In this document: positions 21,011-34,637 of the stretch, one piece after another
Layout of the letters: every line of letters starts with the position of its first letter
How positions within the stretch are numbered: the first letter of the stretch is position 1
Assembly: GCA_022818135.1 (NCBI GenBank)
Contig: JAFMSR010000007.1
Span: 25,316,820 to 25,380,819, forward strand
Reading direction: 5' to 3'
Length of the DNA stretch: 64,000 nucleotides
Source: Saxidomus purpurata
Taxonomy: Eukaryota > Mollusca > Bivalvia > Venerida > Veneridae
Position numbers and translations under genes: made by a program
The notes under the pieces: model-generated
What the model was told of the DNA's origin: nothing
Seen by the model: the letters and a program-made list of their open reading frames with translations, nothing else
Databases searched by the model: none

Positions 21011-24000
21011 GCCACACCAAATTGAAAAGTTGTTCATCGGATTAGCCGCACGCAATTTGCTTAAAAGCAAAAAAAAACCAACAGTTTTTTTTTGTTTTCG
21101 TACATGCGCCCGCTCCTTCGCGAAAATTGACATTTAGTGGTGCGCGACCTTTTTATGGCGGCATGGCGAGGGTTTTAGTCATACGGTCAAATAAAATGGC
21201 ATCCGCACTGCGTATTGTAATTGTGTAGGCGAAAAAAAGAAGAAAAATTGAGGTACAAATTACCTTATTTGATACACGTCTTCCCGAAATACGCATGATA
21301 TCTGAACATAACAGACGAATTTGAGCTCGGTCCGATAGGCTTTCGCACAGTTCCGGACCCATTGTCTGGCATTTACTCCAGCCCGAAAAATAATTCGTAG
21401 TAATTTCCCTTTATCAGTGAACATGTGGAATGAAAGTTATGTTTTGATTCGATGATAAATTCAAGACAGCCAATCGTATTTTTCGTTTCACAGGTGTATT
21501 TTACCGACTTTAAAAATGTAAACATACTACGAAGGGGACAACACTGCAAAAAAGAAAATCTGAGTGAGCAGGAAGCCAAAATAAAACAGGTCTAGGGAGT
21601 AAAAGAAAACACATTTTATACAGTTTATACAGTACATAAGTTTATGTTTTCTTGATGGAACTGAAACAAAATCACTTTAGTTGAAGTATAGGTTATTATT
21701 ATCATTATTTTTATTATTAATATAATTATTGTTTTTATTATTATCATTATCATTATTTTTACCCTCCCACGTTGAGTATTTTTAAAGATTTAGTTTTTCT
21801 TTCAAAAATTGAAAGGAAATATTCTTTTTCACGGCTTGTAGGTTCGTGAATTGGTTTGGCCATAGTAAAAATACAGTAGAATGGAAACATCACTATCAAT
21901 CATATACAGACGTTGAGTGTGATTCTAATGTAAAAGTTCAACGAAATTTGATGTACAACATATATGTGTATCTTCGCAGAACAGTTTTCTAGCTGGAATG
22001 GGGATCTATCTCCCTTTAATCTAGAAAAGGTTAGTGTCACTGTATTTGTGAATCAGATTCAGAATGTGTTTTAAGAAAACTCTTTAACTCAAATGAAATG
22101 TTTTACGTTACATTCAATATCTACAAACGATATGTCATGCATTAAATAATAATTTGTATTTTTCTTCGACTTCAGTTGATATCTAATCATAGTGACTAAG
22201 ATACAGTCAGATCTTGTTGAAAGCGGGTTTATCTTGTCCAACACAAGTCCTTCACTCACTGCACTGTCTACAGGTTTAATCCCAACATACAGTCAGACTG
22301 AGACACAGAAGCCCTGATGTTACGACGTGTTTTCAGAGTACATGTATATTCAAAAGTTAAAGTACAGTCAAGAATACATTAGGTTATCGGTAAATAACAT
22401 CAGTCTTAGCTATATAAGATTAAAACAAAACTTTGCATTATATCGTAAGTTTATAAATATCAATAATATATAAGTTATATTGTAAGCTATATAAATACCA
22501 ATGGAGCTGTTATAGTGCCGTTGCAATGGTTCGCCTCATGTCCAAATGAAAGATTCAATATACGTTAGAGGTACTATTACTTGTCCTAATGCAAAAAACT
22601 AGATTTCCATTTTTTTTCTCAGTCTGTCTACCAGGTAAGCCTCAATAGAAACTGTAGAAATTTATTTTGCAACCAAGACTAAATAAAGAAGTTTAATTAA
22701 ATCATTAGGTAAACTGTAGTTGTAAGAGAAATTGTTCTTTATATTATAGATCTACAGACAAATTATTTCAAATTAACTTTATTAAGTTGCCCTTTAATTT
22801 TGCTCAAATGAAGTTGTGTTAAACAGGAGGGCTGAACGTTGAGAGTGTGCTTCAAAGAACTGCTCCAAGCTTAGACCCGACATTTAATCACAAGGATTTG
22901 ACACACAGTTAAATGTTGACAGTGCAGGTTAGAGCACCTTTTTATTCTGTTTTTTTTATCAAAACTTTAATCCGATCAATTATCCATGGAAATGGAATTG
23001 ACAATTTATATGTACTGACTGATTCTCATTCAACTATTGAAAATCCTTAGAAAACAATTACTGACCTGAATGTAACAACACGTTATGTTGGTCCAGTGCT
23101 ACGTAAAGTAGGAAAATTGTTGGGAAAGAAAAATAATGTGAGTACTTTCACGGGAAGTAGTGGACAGATTAGTTGATAGCAAAGTTGTCATAGCACAAAA
23201 GGAGAGTGGAACACTTTATACTTACACATATTCTCCCCAATTGTGAACTAAGTCCAAACTGTGACATAGCTCACAGGTAATTTATATCTAATATCATAAC
23301 TATGAAGTAGCTTGTAGAACCACGTTCTAATAACTGTACGAATTACATAAAAAAACATAGGGATGACGTCACTGGATTGACTGTATAGAAAGTTTTATAA
23401 AAGAATGAGAAACAAAATCAGTAACAATATAAGTGCCAAAAATGCGGGTTTTATTTTAAAATGTATGTAATAAACTGTGGCTTTGAACAGTAAAGAACTT
23501 TTAAAATGAAACTTTGAAGACAAAACACATCTATAAGCAAAGCTGGTAGGTCTTGCAGGAACTGAAGTTAAGTTGGATCGTCGAACACTGGGGAAGTCAG
23601 CAGTTCTCTTACTTTGTTAATAAATCTTGAGATACATCTGTCATTGTGAAATAATAGCCAATTACAAGAAAAGTCATTCAGAGGACTCAATGCTTATAGC
23701 CCATCAGCAAGTTATTCCTCTTTGACCAGATAATAGTTAATCAGATGATCAATACAGTCAATAGCTTGATCGTAATTCGAAACAATTGGAATTTGATATA
23801 AATTTATGTTCAACGATGTAGGCTGTTTCTAAATTTTTTTTTATCTCAAAGCGTGTATGTCCCAAACAAGAGCATGTTAACAGTTAAAATTTGAAACAGT
23901 TGACTTTATTGTCACTCTAAGTTATTATACAAAAAGTAGTGTTCAGCGGCTGGCCCTTAACTGTGTCGTATGTGTATGCAACCGCTGCTTGAGGTCCCGA

Positions 24001-24780
24001 ATGGCAAAGAATGGCAATTTATCTTCAGTGGACGACATGAATGGACCCCTGGTTTTCACAGCTGACAGGGTCAATAGGTTTCATGTCGAATTGGCTGCAG
24101 TGGCCGATCTAATTTGGCCTCTAAACTACTAAATTACTAACTGGAAATTGCAGTCAGATCAATTTTACCTATTTTGCATCCAAATTAACTTTTAACGGGA
24201 TAACGGAAAACATACCGGGGTCTAGACATTATGGCACATTTACAATGATTGTCTGGACCTAAAACACCATAGCTTAAAACTGCCACACTACATAATTAAA
24301 TGGACTTTACCTGTAAAATAAAGTCCAATATAGACGAACAGTGCTGTCGCTGAATGACAGTTTCTGACATAAATTGTTAAAGTTTATGATTTAGAATCAA
24401 ATATCCCGTGCAGTCGCAGTTTCGAATCCATTGAGAGTTGTTGTATTTAAGTCAGTGGTTGTATTAAGAGGACTGTTCGTGCTGTAGTGAAATTGAATAT
24501 CTTGGTGGAGGCATTATACATCAATAAGGTTTATAATTGGAAATCTTACGCTTTCTAATTGACTCGACTTTAAACAATTTAAATTTTATAAATTTCACAT
24601 TCCCAATTTCATAATGATAGTTTCGTGAATTCATGCTATAAACTTTTGGAATTTTGGATACCACGAGGGTTTGAAACATATCCATGTTCTTTGGTCAGAC
24701 TAGTATGTACATGTATATAACTTACAAGAAACCTGAGTTGTATATCTCGCCAATTAAGGTCCTACAATTTGAAGACAGTC
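21011..24780. other. Non-coding; right part of unit A
   Basis: No gene is recognised. An AT-rich simple repeat of tta/att type lies at about 21695-21765. The block 22.05-23.23 kb is homologous to 34.3-36.75 kb. Confidence 0.5.
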
Positions 24781-25028
24781 TAATGCAACATTCAATACTT
24801 CGTACGTGGTGTTAGCTCTTTTCACATCATTATGGAAAAACACATGTTTCAACTTTGTCCAGCATAGCGTTTCATTTACCCGGATTCATCCACGCTCACC
24901 GCATTAGTAAACATACCCTACTATCAGAAATATCTTAATTATAACCATTTACACTTTATCACAAGACAAAAAATAGATATTATTATAAACGTACATACGG
25001 TGGCACAGAGGTGACATGTGAATGTTTT

Positions 25029-25135
25029 TGTTTATCTCGTGTGCACGACATACTAAGTCTTGCGCACGACATACTAAGTCTACTATGTATACTAAGATAC
25101 TATGTCGTGCGCACGAGATAATTAAGTCGTGTGCC
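25029..25135. repeat. 'tcgtgcgcacga' palindromic cluster
   Basis: Four related blocks of the form atctcgtg(t/c)gcacgac(g)ata alternate in direct and inverted orientation around 'actaagtc'. The two outermost (25032 and about 25110) are inverted copies. Probably a small foldback element inside the B-specific insertion. Confidence 0.6.
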
Positions 25136-25445
25136 TGAAATTCATAAGCATGATTTAATTAGTATTTATTTGATAAACTGTCGGCTTCAACCTCAGGGGT
25201 TCGACACGTATCCATGTTCTTTGGTTAAAGCCACAATATTCTCCAGAATTGACAGAACGGCCACGCAAATTTGTGAGACTGAAAAGTTTCCCAAATGATA
25301 CAGAATTTTGAATCTAAAACACTTGGACCTTTTCATCTTAGGGGAAAAGCAGTCGTTAAACAACCAGTAGTATTTTGCATGGATGTAAAAATGTGCCAGT
25401 GTTTACATATTTCATCGGCGGGTTTTCCGATGACGGTTCGTAAAA

Positions 25446-25746
25446 CATCGGAAATGCGCATAAACGAGGGGTGATCCAGAATTAACAGGACTGTTGCTAC
25501 ATTTCTCCAACTATTTTAAACTTTAATTTGATTTTTCATTTATTATCATTTTCCAATAAACACGGACAGCAGTGTTTTTATATGTATCTTGAATGATGTA
25601 TATCTATTTTTACATAAAACTAAATTTGGTGGATGGTCGAGTAAAGATTGAACATCGTTTTATTCTTATCGTGCTACTACAAGCTATGGTATTGTAATAA
25701 AGCATTTCGGTTAATTCTAGATCATCCCCGAACCCGTTTCCGAATG
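25446..25746. mobile_element. Possible MITE, about 300 bp
   Basis: 25446-25486 and 25710-25746 form an imperfect inverted repeat (shared core gatcya-gaattaac with a ggggtgat neighbour). The interior is non-coding and AT-rich. Absent from unit A. Confidence 0.45.
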
Positions 25747-25750
25747 ACGT

Positions 25751-26640
25751 CATTTGGAAAACTTGCGAAGAAATATTCGGAATATACATGACAAGGCTTT
25801 TGTAAACATTATATAGTTATTGGGTCAATCTTTCATGCAAGATATTTTCGCATCTATGACTCTTTACTTGTGTTTTAAGCAATCTTCGTGCTATAATTGA
25901 TCACAGTGCAGTATATGTGGCATAAATTTCGTTTTTCTAAAGGAAAAAATGCACCATCTCTAGTGTAGCTTTACATAATGTATACTAAAACATGGGATCT
26001 AACTTTAAACAAACCTGAACTGACATGAGCTGCAATTTGAGAACCGTTTAATTTACCATTCAATATTTTGTTCGTGATGGTTGCTAATACATGTACTGTA
26101 CAATTCATAAATACACATGTAAAATATGGTTAAAATTCTTCCTTGTTTCACCAAAACTGTATGTAAATGTGTTTCATTTACACGCGCGACAAAGGCATGA
26201 TCCGGGCACCACCACTTTTAATGTACAACTTCAGTTGCCAACAGAGGCATATTGTCCTTGAGCAGGCGACATCTATATCGTAAGTGACATGTGATCTTTG
26301 TATGATTATCAAGTTTATATATGCAGCCATACATTGTCACAGTCTACAAATATTGCGACTGTGATGGGCGACATAGTGAAATGTCATATAATTTATATTA
26401 TAAATGAGCTGATGTTGAAAGCTTTTAGAACTATAAATTCTTCACATAACAGTAAAAATATACTCACTAGACCTGAATTCTTTCCAGGTTTATTCAAGCT
26501 TATATGATTATTTGAGGTGAATAACGTTTAAACCAAACAGATTTTGCACAATACTTAAAGGGTATAGTTTTGGGGTGTTTACCTGTTACTCTTCAAACCC
26601 TCTTCTTATGTCCCATTTCAGCTTTCACATGCTAATGTGC
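25751..26640. other. Non-coding, 5' flank of gene B
   Basis: Contains a half copy (about 26167-26270) of the foldback found at 8775-8920. Homology to the 5' flanks of genes A and C begins near 26,395. Confidence 0.5.
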
Positions 26641-26670
26641 ATCACACCTCTAAAGTTTTTATATAAAAAG
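26641..26670 (+). promoter_or_regulatory. Predicted core promoter of gene B
   Basis: Motif atcacacctctaaag (26641) and TATA box tatataaaaag (26660), with the same 19-bp offset as genes A and C. Confidence 0.5.
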
Positions 26671-26689
26671 AGGTTTTAGTAAACATATC

Positions 26690-26822
26690 TTGACGCATTA
26701 AAATTGGGGAATTCAAGGTTGGAGTCGGGTTTAAACCAGAAAACTGGATATCCTTAATTCATCTGTTAGTCTCCTAAGTGGTCATTTTTTCAGATCCAAT
26801 ATATATTAAATGAACTAAAGAG
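26690..26822 (+). other. Predicted 5' UTR exon of gene B
   Basis: Ends at donor aaagag|gtaagg (intron from 26823). The acceptor gattttag ends at 27690. Homologous to the predicted UTR exons of copies A and C. Confidence 0.4.
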
Positions 26823-27699
26823 GTAAGGTTTAGATCGTGATATGGCAGAAAGGAAAAGCTGGCATCAGAAATATCAGGCGTCTTTCATATTTAAATGCTG
26901 CTTGTTCCACCAAAATTGTAACCAATTCGAACCCTATTTGTATCGTTGCAACAGCTACTAACGGGAAACCACTGCTGCGTTTTGCAAAGCAGTGAACTAT
27001 TAGCTTTCTTTACCAAGTCCTAATTATCAGTAAACTGAACTAAAACGCATATTACTTGGTATGCTTCATTAAGTATTTTTATTTGCAGTATTCCTTGGTA
27101 TAATAAATACGTAATTATGTATTATTGACAACTCCTAAATAGATTTAAGATCGATAATGTAACTGTTATCGGAAAATTTTATATTGTAATATCAGGTAAA
27201 ATATGTATGTTTATCAGTATTATTTAATGTCAATGAGAGCTAAATGATTGTGGCTGTATCAGTATTAAAAAAAATACAAAAATACTTAGACTTCACCTTT
27301 CATACCACTACGCCAGCAATCATTTCTGCTGGTTTCGTTAAAACTTTAATTATAAAGACCACCGTGTGGATTATATCAACATACCGAAGGTTATTATTGT
27401 CACGGTTTATGATTGTATATCGATTCCCCCATATTCAATAATGTTATGGCCATTAGCGAATTCTATTTATACCCTTATACTATCAATAACAAATCAATAT
27501 TTGACATCGGGATATATCAGATTATGTACTTTACCGTTTATCGTGCCCAGTTGTGCTTCTAAATTTAAATTGAAAAAACTAAATATTTTTAGGCATTCGT
27601 ATTTCTTTCTCCTTGTTTGGTTTATAGAATCAAATTATCAAAGACGGATTTAACGTGTAATATTTTAAAACAAAAAATAAATGATTTTAGGTTATTTGT

Positions 27700-30427
27700 A
27701 TGTTTCAAAATCGCGACGAGTGGAAATATTTCAAAATGTTGGAAGGCGGACACGAAACGTGCTATGATTTTGCATGTTCTTTATGTGAAGAAGAAGGGAG
27801 ACACGTGGAGGCGACGAAATACTGTGAGGAATGTTTCGTCTTCCTTTGTGATGAGTGTGTTAGGAATCATAATAAATATCCTCTCCACAAAAGACACCAA
27901 TTACTGGATCAAAGTCAGTTTGCAACCGTGAACAAGCCTGCGCTTGTATCCTTTCCGACAAAACGTTGCCCGAAACATCCTAGGGAGCTGATAAACATCT
28001 TCTGTGGCAATCATGATGTCGTCTGCTGCAGTGTTTGTAAGGCGCTCGAGCATAGGTAACTTTATAGACGTTCAGATATTGTTACTCTCGAACTTAAGCG
28101 TACTTGTTTTATATACTTAAATATCGCATCTAAAACATTATACATGTGTACGACTGTATGTATATGTAACAGTCAATATAAAAAAATCACATATCATGCC
28201 TTTAGATTAAGAACTCATACATTAGACAGAATATGACATAAGTTACAGTTTGAACTATCTAATGTTTGATTTAGGAATTAATTCAGATTTCATAAATTTA
28301 TATAGGTATTTTCATGAGTATTACACTGGTAATATCAGAAGCCAGACAATATACACGGCAGTTTGATAAAATAAAAAAATGTTCTTCTATGAAAATGTAT
28401 ATTTAACAGAATTTAATGTTTTCTTTATTCTTTCTTTTGTTTGTAAATTCATTTATATGGCTATGAATATGTTTATATTTAATGCCGAATAAACTTTATG
28501 TTATGTTATGTTATGTTATGTTATGTTATGTTATGTTATGTTATGTTGTGTATAAGAATATTAAAGTCATTAGTAGGGCTTTGAAAGCCATAATTGCCCT
28601 ATCAATATTTTCCATTACTAGATCTCAAATATCGTATTAAATGCTGTGTGATTGATTTGATTTTTATGTATACTTATTTCGGCGTTCTAACACGTGTTTG
28701 TGTCGTATCCTTGCCATGGTTTTCCTTTTTTGTTTTATACCAGAAAAACGAAACTTGTCTACTTTTGCCTTTGTTCGTACGGGCTTACTTAGTTTCACCG
28801 TACATATTGTTTTTCAGTGGTAGTGTATTGGTAAAGTTTTTTTGTTTCTGAAAAAAAACAACAACAACATTATTTCTGTCATACGCGAACATGTTAAGTA
28901 TTGCTTGAAATCAAGGATCTACGCTCATGTTAATATTTCTATTGCAGCAATTGTGTTAAAACACAACACTTACCTGACGCCTCAAAGGGTATACAGACAA
29001 GCAAAGAATATCAAAGTATCATAACAGGAAACAGAGCATTGATTTCCGATCTAGATAAGGTTCTAAATGATAGGAAGCAGGACATTTTGCGCATCGCAAA
29101 AGAGAGGCAACATGTGACACAAACCATTGCTGACTTTCGTAAGAAGATCAACAAGTACTTTGATGACCTTGAGAAGAACAGTCTTGCCGAGCTCGATCAC
29201 AGAGAAAAGACGCTCATTCAGGGTATCGACAAGTATAAAATGTATCTTGAAACAACGAAATCAAAAGCCGAGGAAATTCTTAGACAACTGGAGTCGTGCA
29301 AGGGAGAAAATGAATGCGATCTTTTCGTACAAGTTAAACTGGGATTGACGTTCCTTAATGATGTAGAGGAGAAACTTCGAGACATATGCAAGACAGATGA
29401 AAAATATTCTATTCATTTTGAAATCAATAGCAGTATCGATGAATATATGGCTTCATTAAAAACGTTAGGATCATTTTCGAATACACATACAGATGTAACT
29501 CAACATTCTTTATTATCTGCAGTTTCACGACTGACGTCATCAGGTTTGTCGGTGTTACAAAGTACACGAAAACAACCCAGTCACGATAATCAACATTTTA
29601 TATACAAAGCACAATTCTATGGGAAGTTTGGTGTAAAAGAGTCCGACAATAGCACGTGTGATATATCTGGCATATGTCAATTGTTAGACGACACGTTCCT
29701 TATAACGGACTGGAGCAATAAGAAAATTAAGAGACTGGATAAGTCGCTTAGTCTACTGGATTATGTACAACTGTCTGCTAAGCCTTACAGTGTATGTGCT
29801 GCTGGTCCTGGCCAGGCTGCTGTGTCCATATGGAAGCACAGGAAAATACAATTTGTTTCTGTGGGTGAGAAACTGACAATGACAAGATCATTTCCTGTAG
29901 GTAATAACTGCAGAGGAATGGTTTATATTGATAATGAATTATTTGTCTGTTGTGGAACTGCAGATGATTCATCTTCATATTGTATAAACGTGTATAACAA
30001 CACGGGACAATTACAACGTTCTATTCCAGGTGCCCAACAAAGTTTATCTTCAATGTCATATTGCATAACAGTCAGCGATGACTGTCAGCATCTTCTTACT
30101 ACCATCAACGGAAGTGACAACATATCGATGCTGGACCTGACTGGTAATGTGGTCAGCAATTTCAGCCACAAAGATTTGATTAACCCGTATGGAATATGTA
30201 CAGGTGGCGGAGGTCAGGTGTTTGTCTGTGGGTACGAAAGTAACACGGTCGTTCAGCTGTCTCCCGAACATCAGAAGATAGAGGTGATTCTGAATGAGGC
30301 AGACGGGATAAAGCGGCCACAAGGCGTTTGCTACGACAAAGGACATTCGAGACTTTTGGTTTCATGCTTGAAATCAAATGAAATCCTTTCATTTACTTTG
30401 GAAAAACATGTTATTTCCGATATGTAA
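27700..30427 (+). CDS. B-box/coiled-coil/NHL-like protein, copy B (altered start and end)
   Basis: There are two coding exons, 27700-28055 and 28948-30427. The donor is catag|gtaact and the acceptor attgcag|caattg. The 1,836 bp joined encode 611 residues. Domain order is as in copy A: two B-boxes with all zinc ligands kept, coiled coil, NHL-like propeller. The ancestral ATG is ATC here (27710-27712), and a 1-bp deletion follows. The upstream ATG at 27700 is in frame and gives a new N-terminus MFQNRDEWKYFKMLEGGH; an internal ATG at 27736 is an alternative. At the 3' end about 40 bp, including the ancestral stop and AATAAA, are missing. The frame runs on to give EKHVISDM. An intact frame despite both changes suggests selection, but expression is unproven. 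Confidence 0.88.
28056..28947 (+). other. Intron of gene B (892 bp)
   Basis: GTAACT...ATTGCAG borders, phase 2. It is about 370 bp longer than intron A. The extra sequence (about 28160-28560) ends in a pentanucleotide microsatellite. Confidence 0.85.
28496..28549 (+). repeat. (ttatg)n microsatellite
   Basis: About ten copies of ttatg directly follow 'gccgaataaact'. The arrangement is like the 3' tail of a truncated non-LTR retrotransposon inserted in the intron of gene B. No retrotransposon protein is visible. Confidence 0.9.
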
Positions 30428-33080
30428 TCAATGATCAAAACAAGACATTGATGTTTAGAGCGTTATACATGTCAGAACTGTATTTAATTAACACTGTAAT
30501 TTAAAATCGTAAATATCATTTTATTGAATGTTGTTTTTTACCTTTATTTTAAAGAACATTGTTTTAGTAAAGTATTAGAACATTGTGTTTTGTATTATCG
30601 CGGTTTTGATAGAACATTTACTGTTTGTCATAAGAGCACGAACGCTATCATAAATAGTATACGTTTCACAGAATGGTATATCCAGGTATTTCAAACTGTA
30701 CTTTACAGATGAAAATTAAGCAAGCAAATAAAATAAATTGGTATACTTCGACGGCCGATTTCAGGGGAAGTCAAAAAACAATAATAACTTGTTACTACAG
30801 GGCTAATTTCTGTTGGTATCAATTTATAAAGCAAGGTGTTTTATTTGATATAAACTGATTTCTGTCCACTGTTTTAAAGTTAAAGATCTTTTACTTATGT
30901 GAATAGTTTATAGCACCAGTTGGGCACTGTTGTTTTAAAGGTATATTTTAGAAATGTTGATATGGTGACATTGCATGATTATAAGTAAAAATGAATTAAC
31001 TTAAACAATTTCGTTCTTAGAAAACAAATAATAAAGTTTAAACAATAGTAAAATAGGCCATGGAGTTTCACATTCAGACTGATACTTGCAGAGTCACATA
31101 GTATTATAAATGATTCTACCAACTTCTTTTTAGATACCCCTGACTATTTCAGAAAAAAAAGATAAAGTTTTCATATTCTATGTATGAGAAAAAGTAAAAA
31201 GGGCCATAACTCTACTACATAATATGCATTTTCTCATAGTAGTGAACACTAGTAATAGGAATCGGTCATGGAACTTGTAACGCATATTAAACGGTTACAT
31301 AATTGACCAAAAATGGGTTTTATCCATTAGAACATGTTTCATGCACCCGCCAGTATTTATTACAAAATGTATATAGTTAATAGTCGTTTATTTGTTGGTA
31401 GGGGCGCATGAAACATGTGTATGTGGTTTGACAAAGCATCAACAGCAAATAAATTAGTTGATGCTCTGATAAAATCAAAATCTATGAAAAAACTTCAACA
31501 AATTCTGCAAAATTACTGTATGTAAAGATTTATTCAATATGCGTATTGGTGATTTCTGTGCCACGATAATGAAAGTGTCTGACTTAATTGTAAAAATGGG
31601 AATCAATTCATCGATATGCTCTATGGTAAAATGCGCGATAGTCCAAAAATATACATACATGTACCATGCCACTGATTTGGTTTTTGTGCTGTCTTTAAGC
31701 TCCTGCGTCACACTTAGAGATAAGACAAGTAACATCTGGTTACGACCAGTTCCGGCTTGAAGTCGCAATGCATCGTAGAGTCGTTCCGTTGGTGGTGCTG
31801 GATGGTTCGAGGTAGTCACACTATCGAATTCGGTCCCGTCCGGTAACCATGAGTTACTTCCCGTGATCGATTCTAGAGTGAAAGCATGCATGTGTATTTT
31901 GAAACCAGCATCAAGTACACCTTTTTACAGACAACAGATCTCAGAAATACAGAAATAATCATGTCTATATAGGTTTTCAGCGAGGCAAAATAAAATGTAA
32001 AATAGCATAGGTAAATATAATTGAAATTAATTTGCCAACCGTTCTAGTTTTAAATCATCTGGGCAAATGAAAAAAGATGAAATTCTACATGTAGGTAACG
32101 TTTACAAAAGTTGGTAAAGAGCGCTGGTGTAAGTTCCAAGATGATTTAATGTGTCTGCGATTTACTTTTGGCCAATTTCAACGCGTCTAAATACCGATGT
32201 GTACACCCTTTTTTCAACTACAGTTTTCTTCTATATACTATGAACAATATTTCGATATATAAATGTGCATATCCTTTGGAATACACCTGCTGACAAATAG
32301 GAAATTAAAATATATATGTCAACTATGCCATAAAAGTTTTAGTTTCATTTTTTTTTCATTTAGGTTAGACAGTTTGTCCATATGGATGGCAAGCATTCGC
32401 AGTAAAGAAACCGTAAAATATAATACAGTTATATCAACTTGAGTCTTATTAAGTTTTACTCCTGTTCAGAATTGAATTTATAAGATAATCCAGAAACGAA
32501 CCCAGTTCTCACTTGTAAGAAAGAAAAATATGTTGTGTAATTTCTCATTTATCATGATCGGACTCGTGGTTACTCTAAAGGGTGCCTCAAATTTGAAAAA
32601 AAACCACCTCAAATAGACATGTTCACGAGCTAAAAATGGCTTGTGAAAACCAATCGGAAATGAAATGTGAGTTTTATCGAATATATGTATATAAGCAGGT
32701 ACTTTTGCATCAAAACTACTCATAACTACAGTATTGTCTTATTATATATTACGTATACTATCTTAACATTCATGACTGCTTTAATCTCGAGTCGTGATCA
32801 TATACTTTTCAAGAAGCCAAATAGCACAGTTAAATATCACAATTTACGCACACGTCTCAATTAGTCGTCATAGAATCGAAGAAAGCGTGTTTAAAACGGG
32901 TAATTTGGCATTCATAATTGAAATATGTTTAAAAGTATTGTTTAGAAATAAACGGCGACACTTCGATTTTATCACTTGAAAATCAAGATATTTGCCATTT
33001 ACAAAAAGTGGTCACGTTTTAGAAAGACATAAAAGTCTATTGTATGAAAAAACAACACTTTAAATCAAATTTTCAACAGA
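30428..33080. other. 3' flank of gene B, non-coding
   Basis: Homologous to the 3' flank of gene A in two blocks separated by about 0.85 kb of B-specific sequence (30.79-31.64 kb). No AATAAA is close to the stop codon; the first is about 300 bp away at 30726. A small foldback (aacatgtttcatgcaccc / ggggcgcatgaaacatg) lies at about 31331-31420. Confidence 0.55.
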
Positions 33081-33084
33081 CGCT

Positions 33085-33270
33085 TTTTCAAGAGTAAATG
33101 TTAAGCAATCCTGTTATCTATGTCTTGACCATCTGTATGTGTACCTTAAAAATTAAAAGGATGACATCGTATTGACGTTTTCCAGATAATTTTTTTTCAA
33201 GAGTAAATGTTTGGCAATCTTGTTATTATGTATAGACCATCTGTACATGTATGTGTACCTTAAAAATGAA
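33085..33270 (+). repeat. Two-copy direct repeat, about 75 bp
   Basis: 33085-33160 and 33191-33270 both run from 'tttttcaagagtaaatg' to 'gtgtaccttaaaaat'. The second copy has a small internal insertion. Confidence 0.8.
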
Positions 33271-33279
33271 AATAAACAG

Positions 33280-34637
33280 TCTTAAAATAAGAAATATCAA
33301 CAAATATCAATGTTACGATTAAAACTTTTTATTTGAACTGAACTGGGCAGGTATCAGTAATGTGGCACAAGCTTATAAACATGTATATATTTATACATAA
33401 ATGGAATTAAGTTAATACAATTTTGATACTATTGCTGTGTCTTTAAGTTATCTTTGGTGCTTGTTTCGATCATACTATGTTGTACAGGATTTACCTGTAC
33501 ATTTCAAGTCAAATTTACGTAGTGATTTGCGATATCATCCAAAGGAAATTATTTTCATTGTTTCATGCAAAATTTATGGCGTATCATATGTTTAAATAAA
33601 CTTGATTGAATGGCAAGTATATTCAACATTGTATGATGAAAACGGTTTAAATGCAGATCAAGTTAGTAAATGTTACTTCGGCAGTACTTAAGCGGATTAA
33701 CATTGATCATGATAGTGTAGTAAATATTTGTAAATATTTTGTCCTGAAAGTTTCAAATTTTGAACAAGTTTTGTAATGCGAACGCTTATGGATCTTAAGG
33801 AAAATAGTTATCTACTGTGTACAGTGTTTTATTCGCCTCATGTTTTTCAATTGTAGGTCGAAATGCTACAGTCACTAGGCGACGCTCCTGAGTTGTTTTA
33901 GTAAAGGGCAATAACCTGGCCTTGGAACGGGTAGCTATTCTCATGATCAATGTGACAATAACAAGTAGCTCTTATTGTACCAAATAAGTTTAACCGCCGG
34001 AAATGACCTTTAGTTTGATTCCTAACTTTGCTTTTTAAATCGATAACTACATGTTAGATATATCGCGCAGAAATTCCAATGATATTGTAAACATTCTTGC
34101 CACTATTCGTTTGTGAAGAAACGAATTGAAAACGAAAGAAAGGCATGTGTCAAGATAGTTTTAGAGTGAATCAGTTTACTATATCAGTAAATGCAAAAAG
34201 ATCCTTGTATTTTAAATATGGCATTAAATCGTGCAAATAGCAAACCAGACTGTATCGTACAGAACCCTTAAAAGTACGCGTGTGAAAAGTTTTCATGCTG
34301 GAAAAGGATCAGATTCAGAATGTGTTTGAAAATAAACCTTTAACTTAAATGAAAATCATTTGCATTACCGGTACATTCAATATCTACAACCAATACGGCA
34401 TGTATTTAATAATAGGTTTTATTTTTCTTCGACTTCAGTTGATATCTATCCATAGTGACTAAGATACAGTCAGATCTTGTTGAAAGGGTATTTACATTGG
34501 CCAACACAAGTCCTTCACTCACTGCACTGTCTACAATTTTCAGTTAAATCCCAACATACACAGAAGCCCTGCTGTTACATTTTGTACAACGTGTTTCCAG
34601 AGTATATTCAAAATTTAGAATACAGTCAGGAATACAT
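33280..34637. other. Non-coding
   Basis: No gene is recognised. From about 34,310 the sequence is homologous to 22.05 kb onward in unit A. Confidence 0.5.

Larger units (their letters stand above)
8510..23230. repeat. Segmental duplication, unit A
   Basis: Colinear homology to unit B (24.8-36.8 kb) is visible at many points: 8511-8740 with 24795-24985, 11.95-15.5 kb with 26.4-30.5 kb, 15.4-16.0 kb with 30.4-31.9 kb, 19.19-19.95 kb with 31.95-32.58 kb, and 22.05-23.2 kb with 34.3-36.75 kb. Unit A has extra blocks at about 9.0-11.9 and 17.0-19.2 kb. Boundaries are approximate. Confidence 0.8.
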
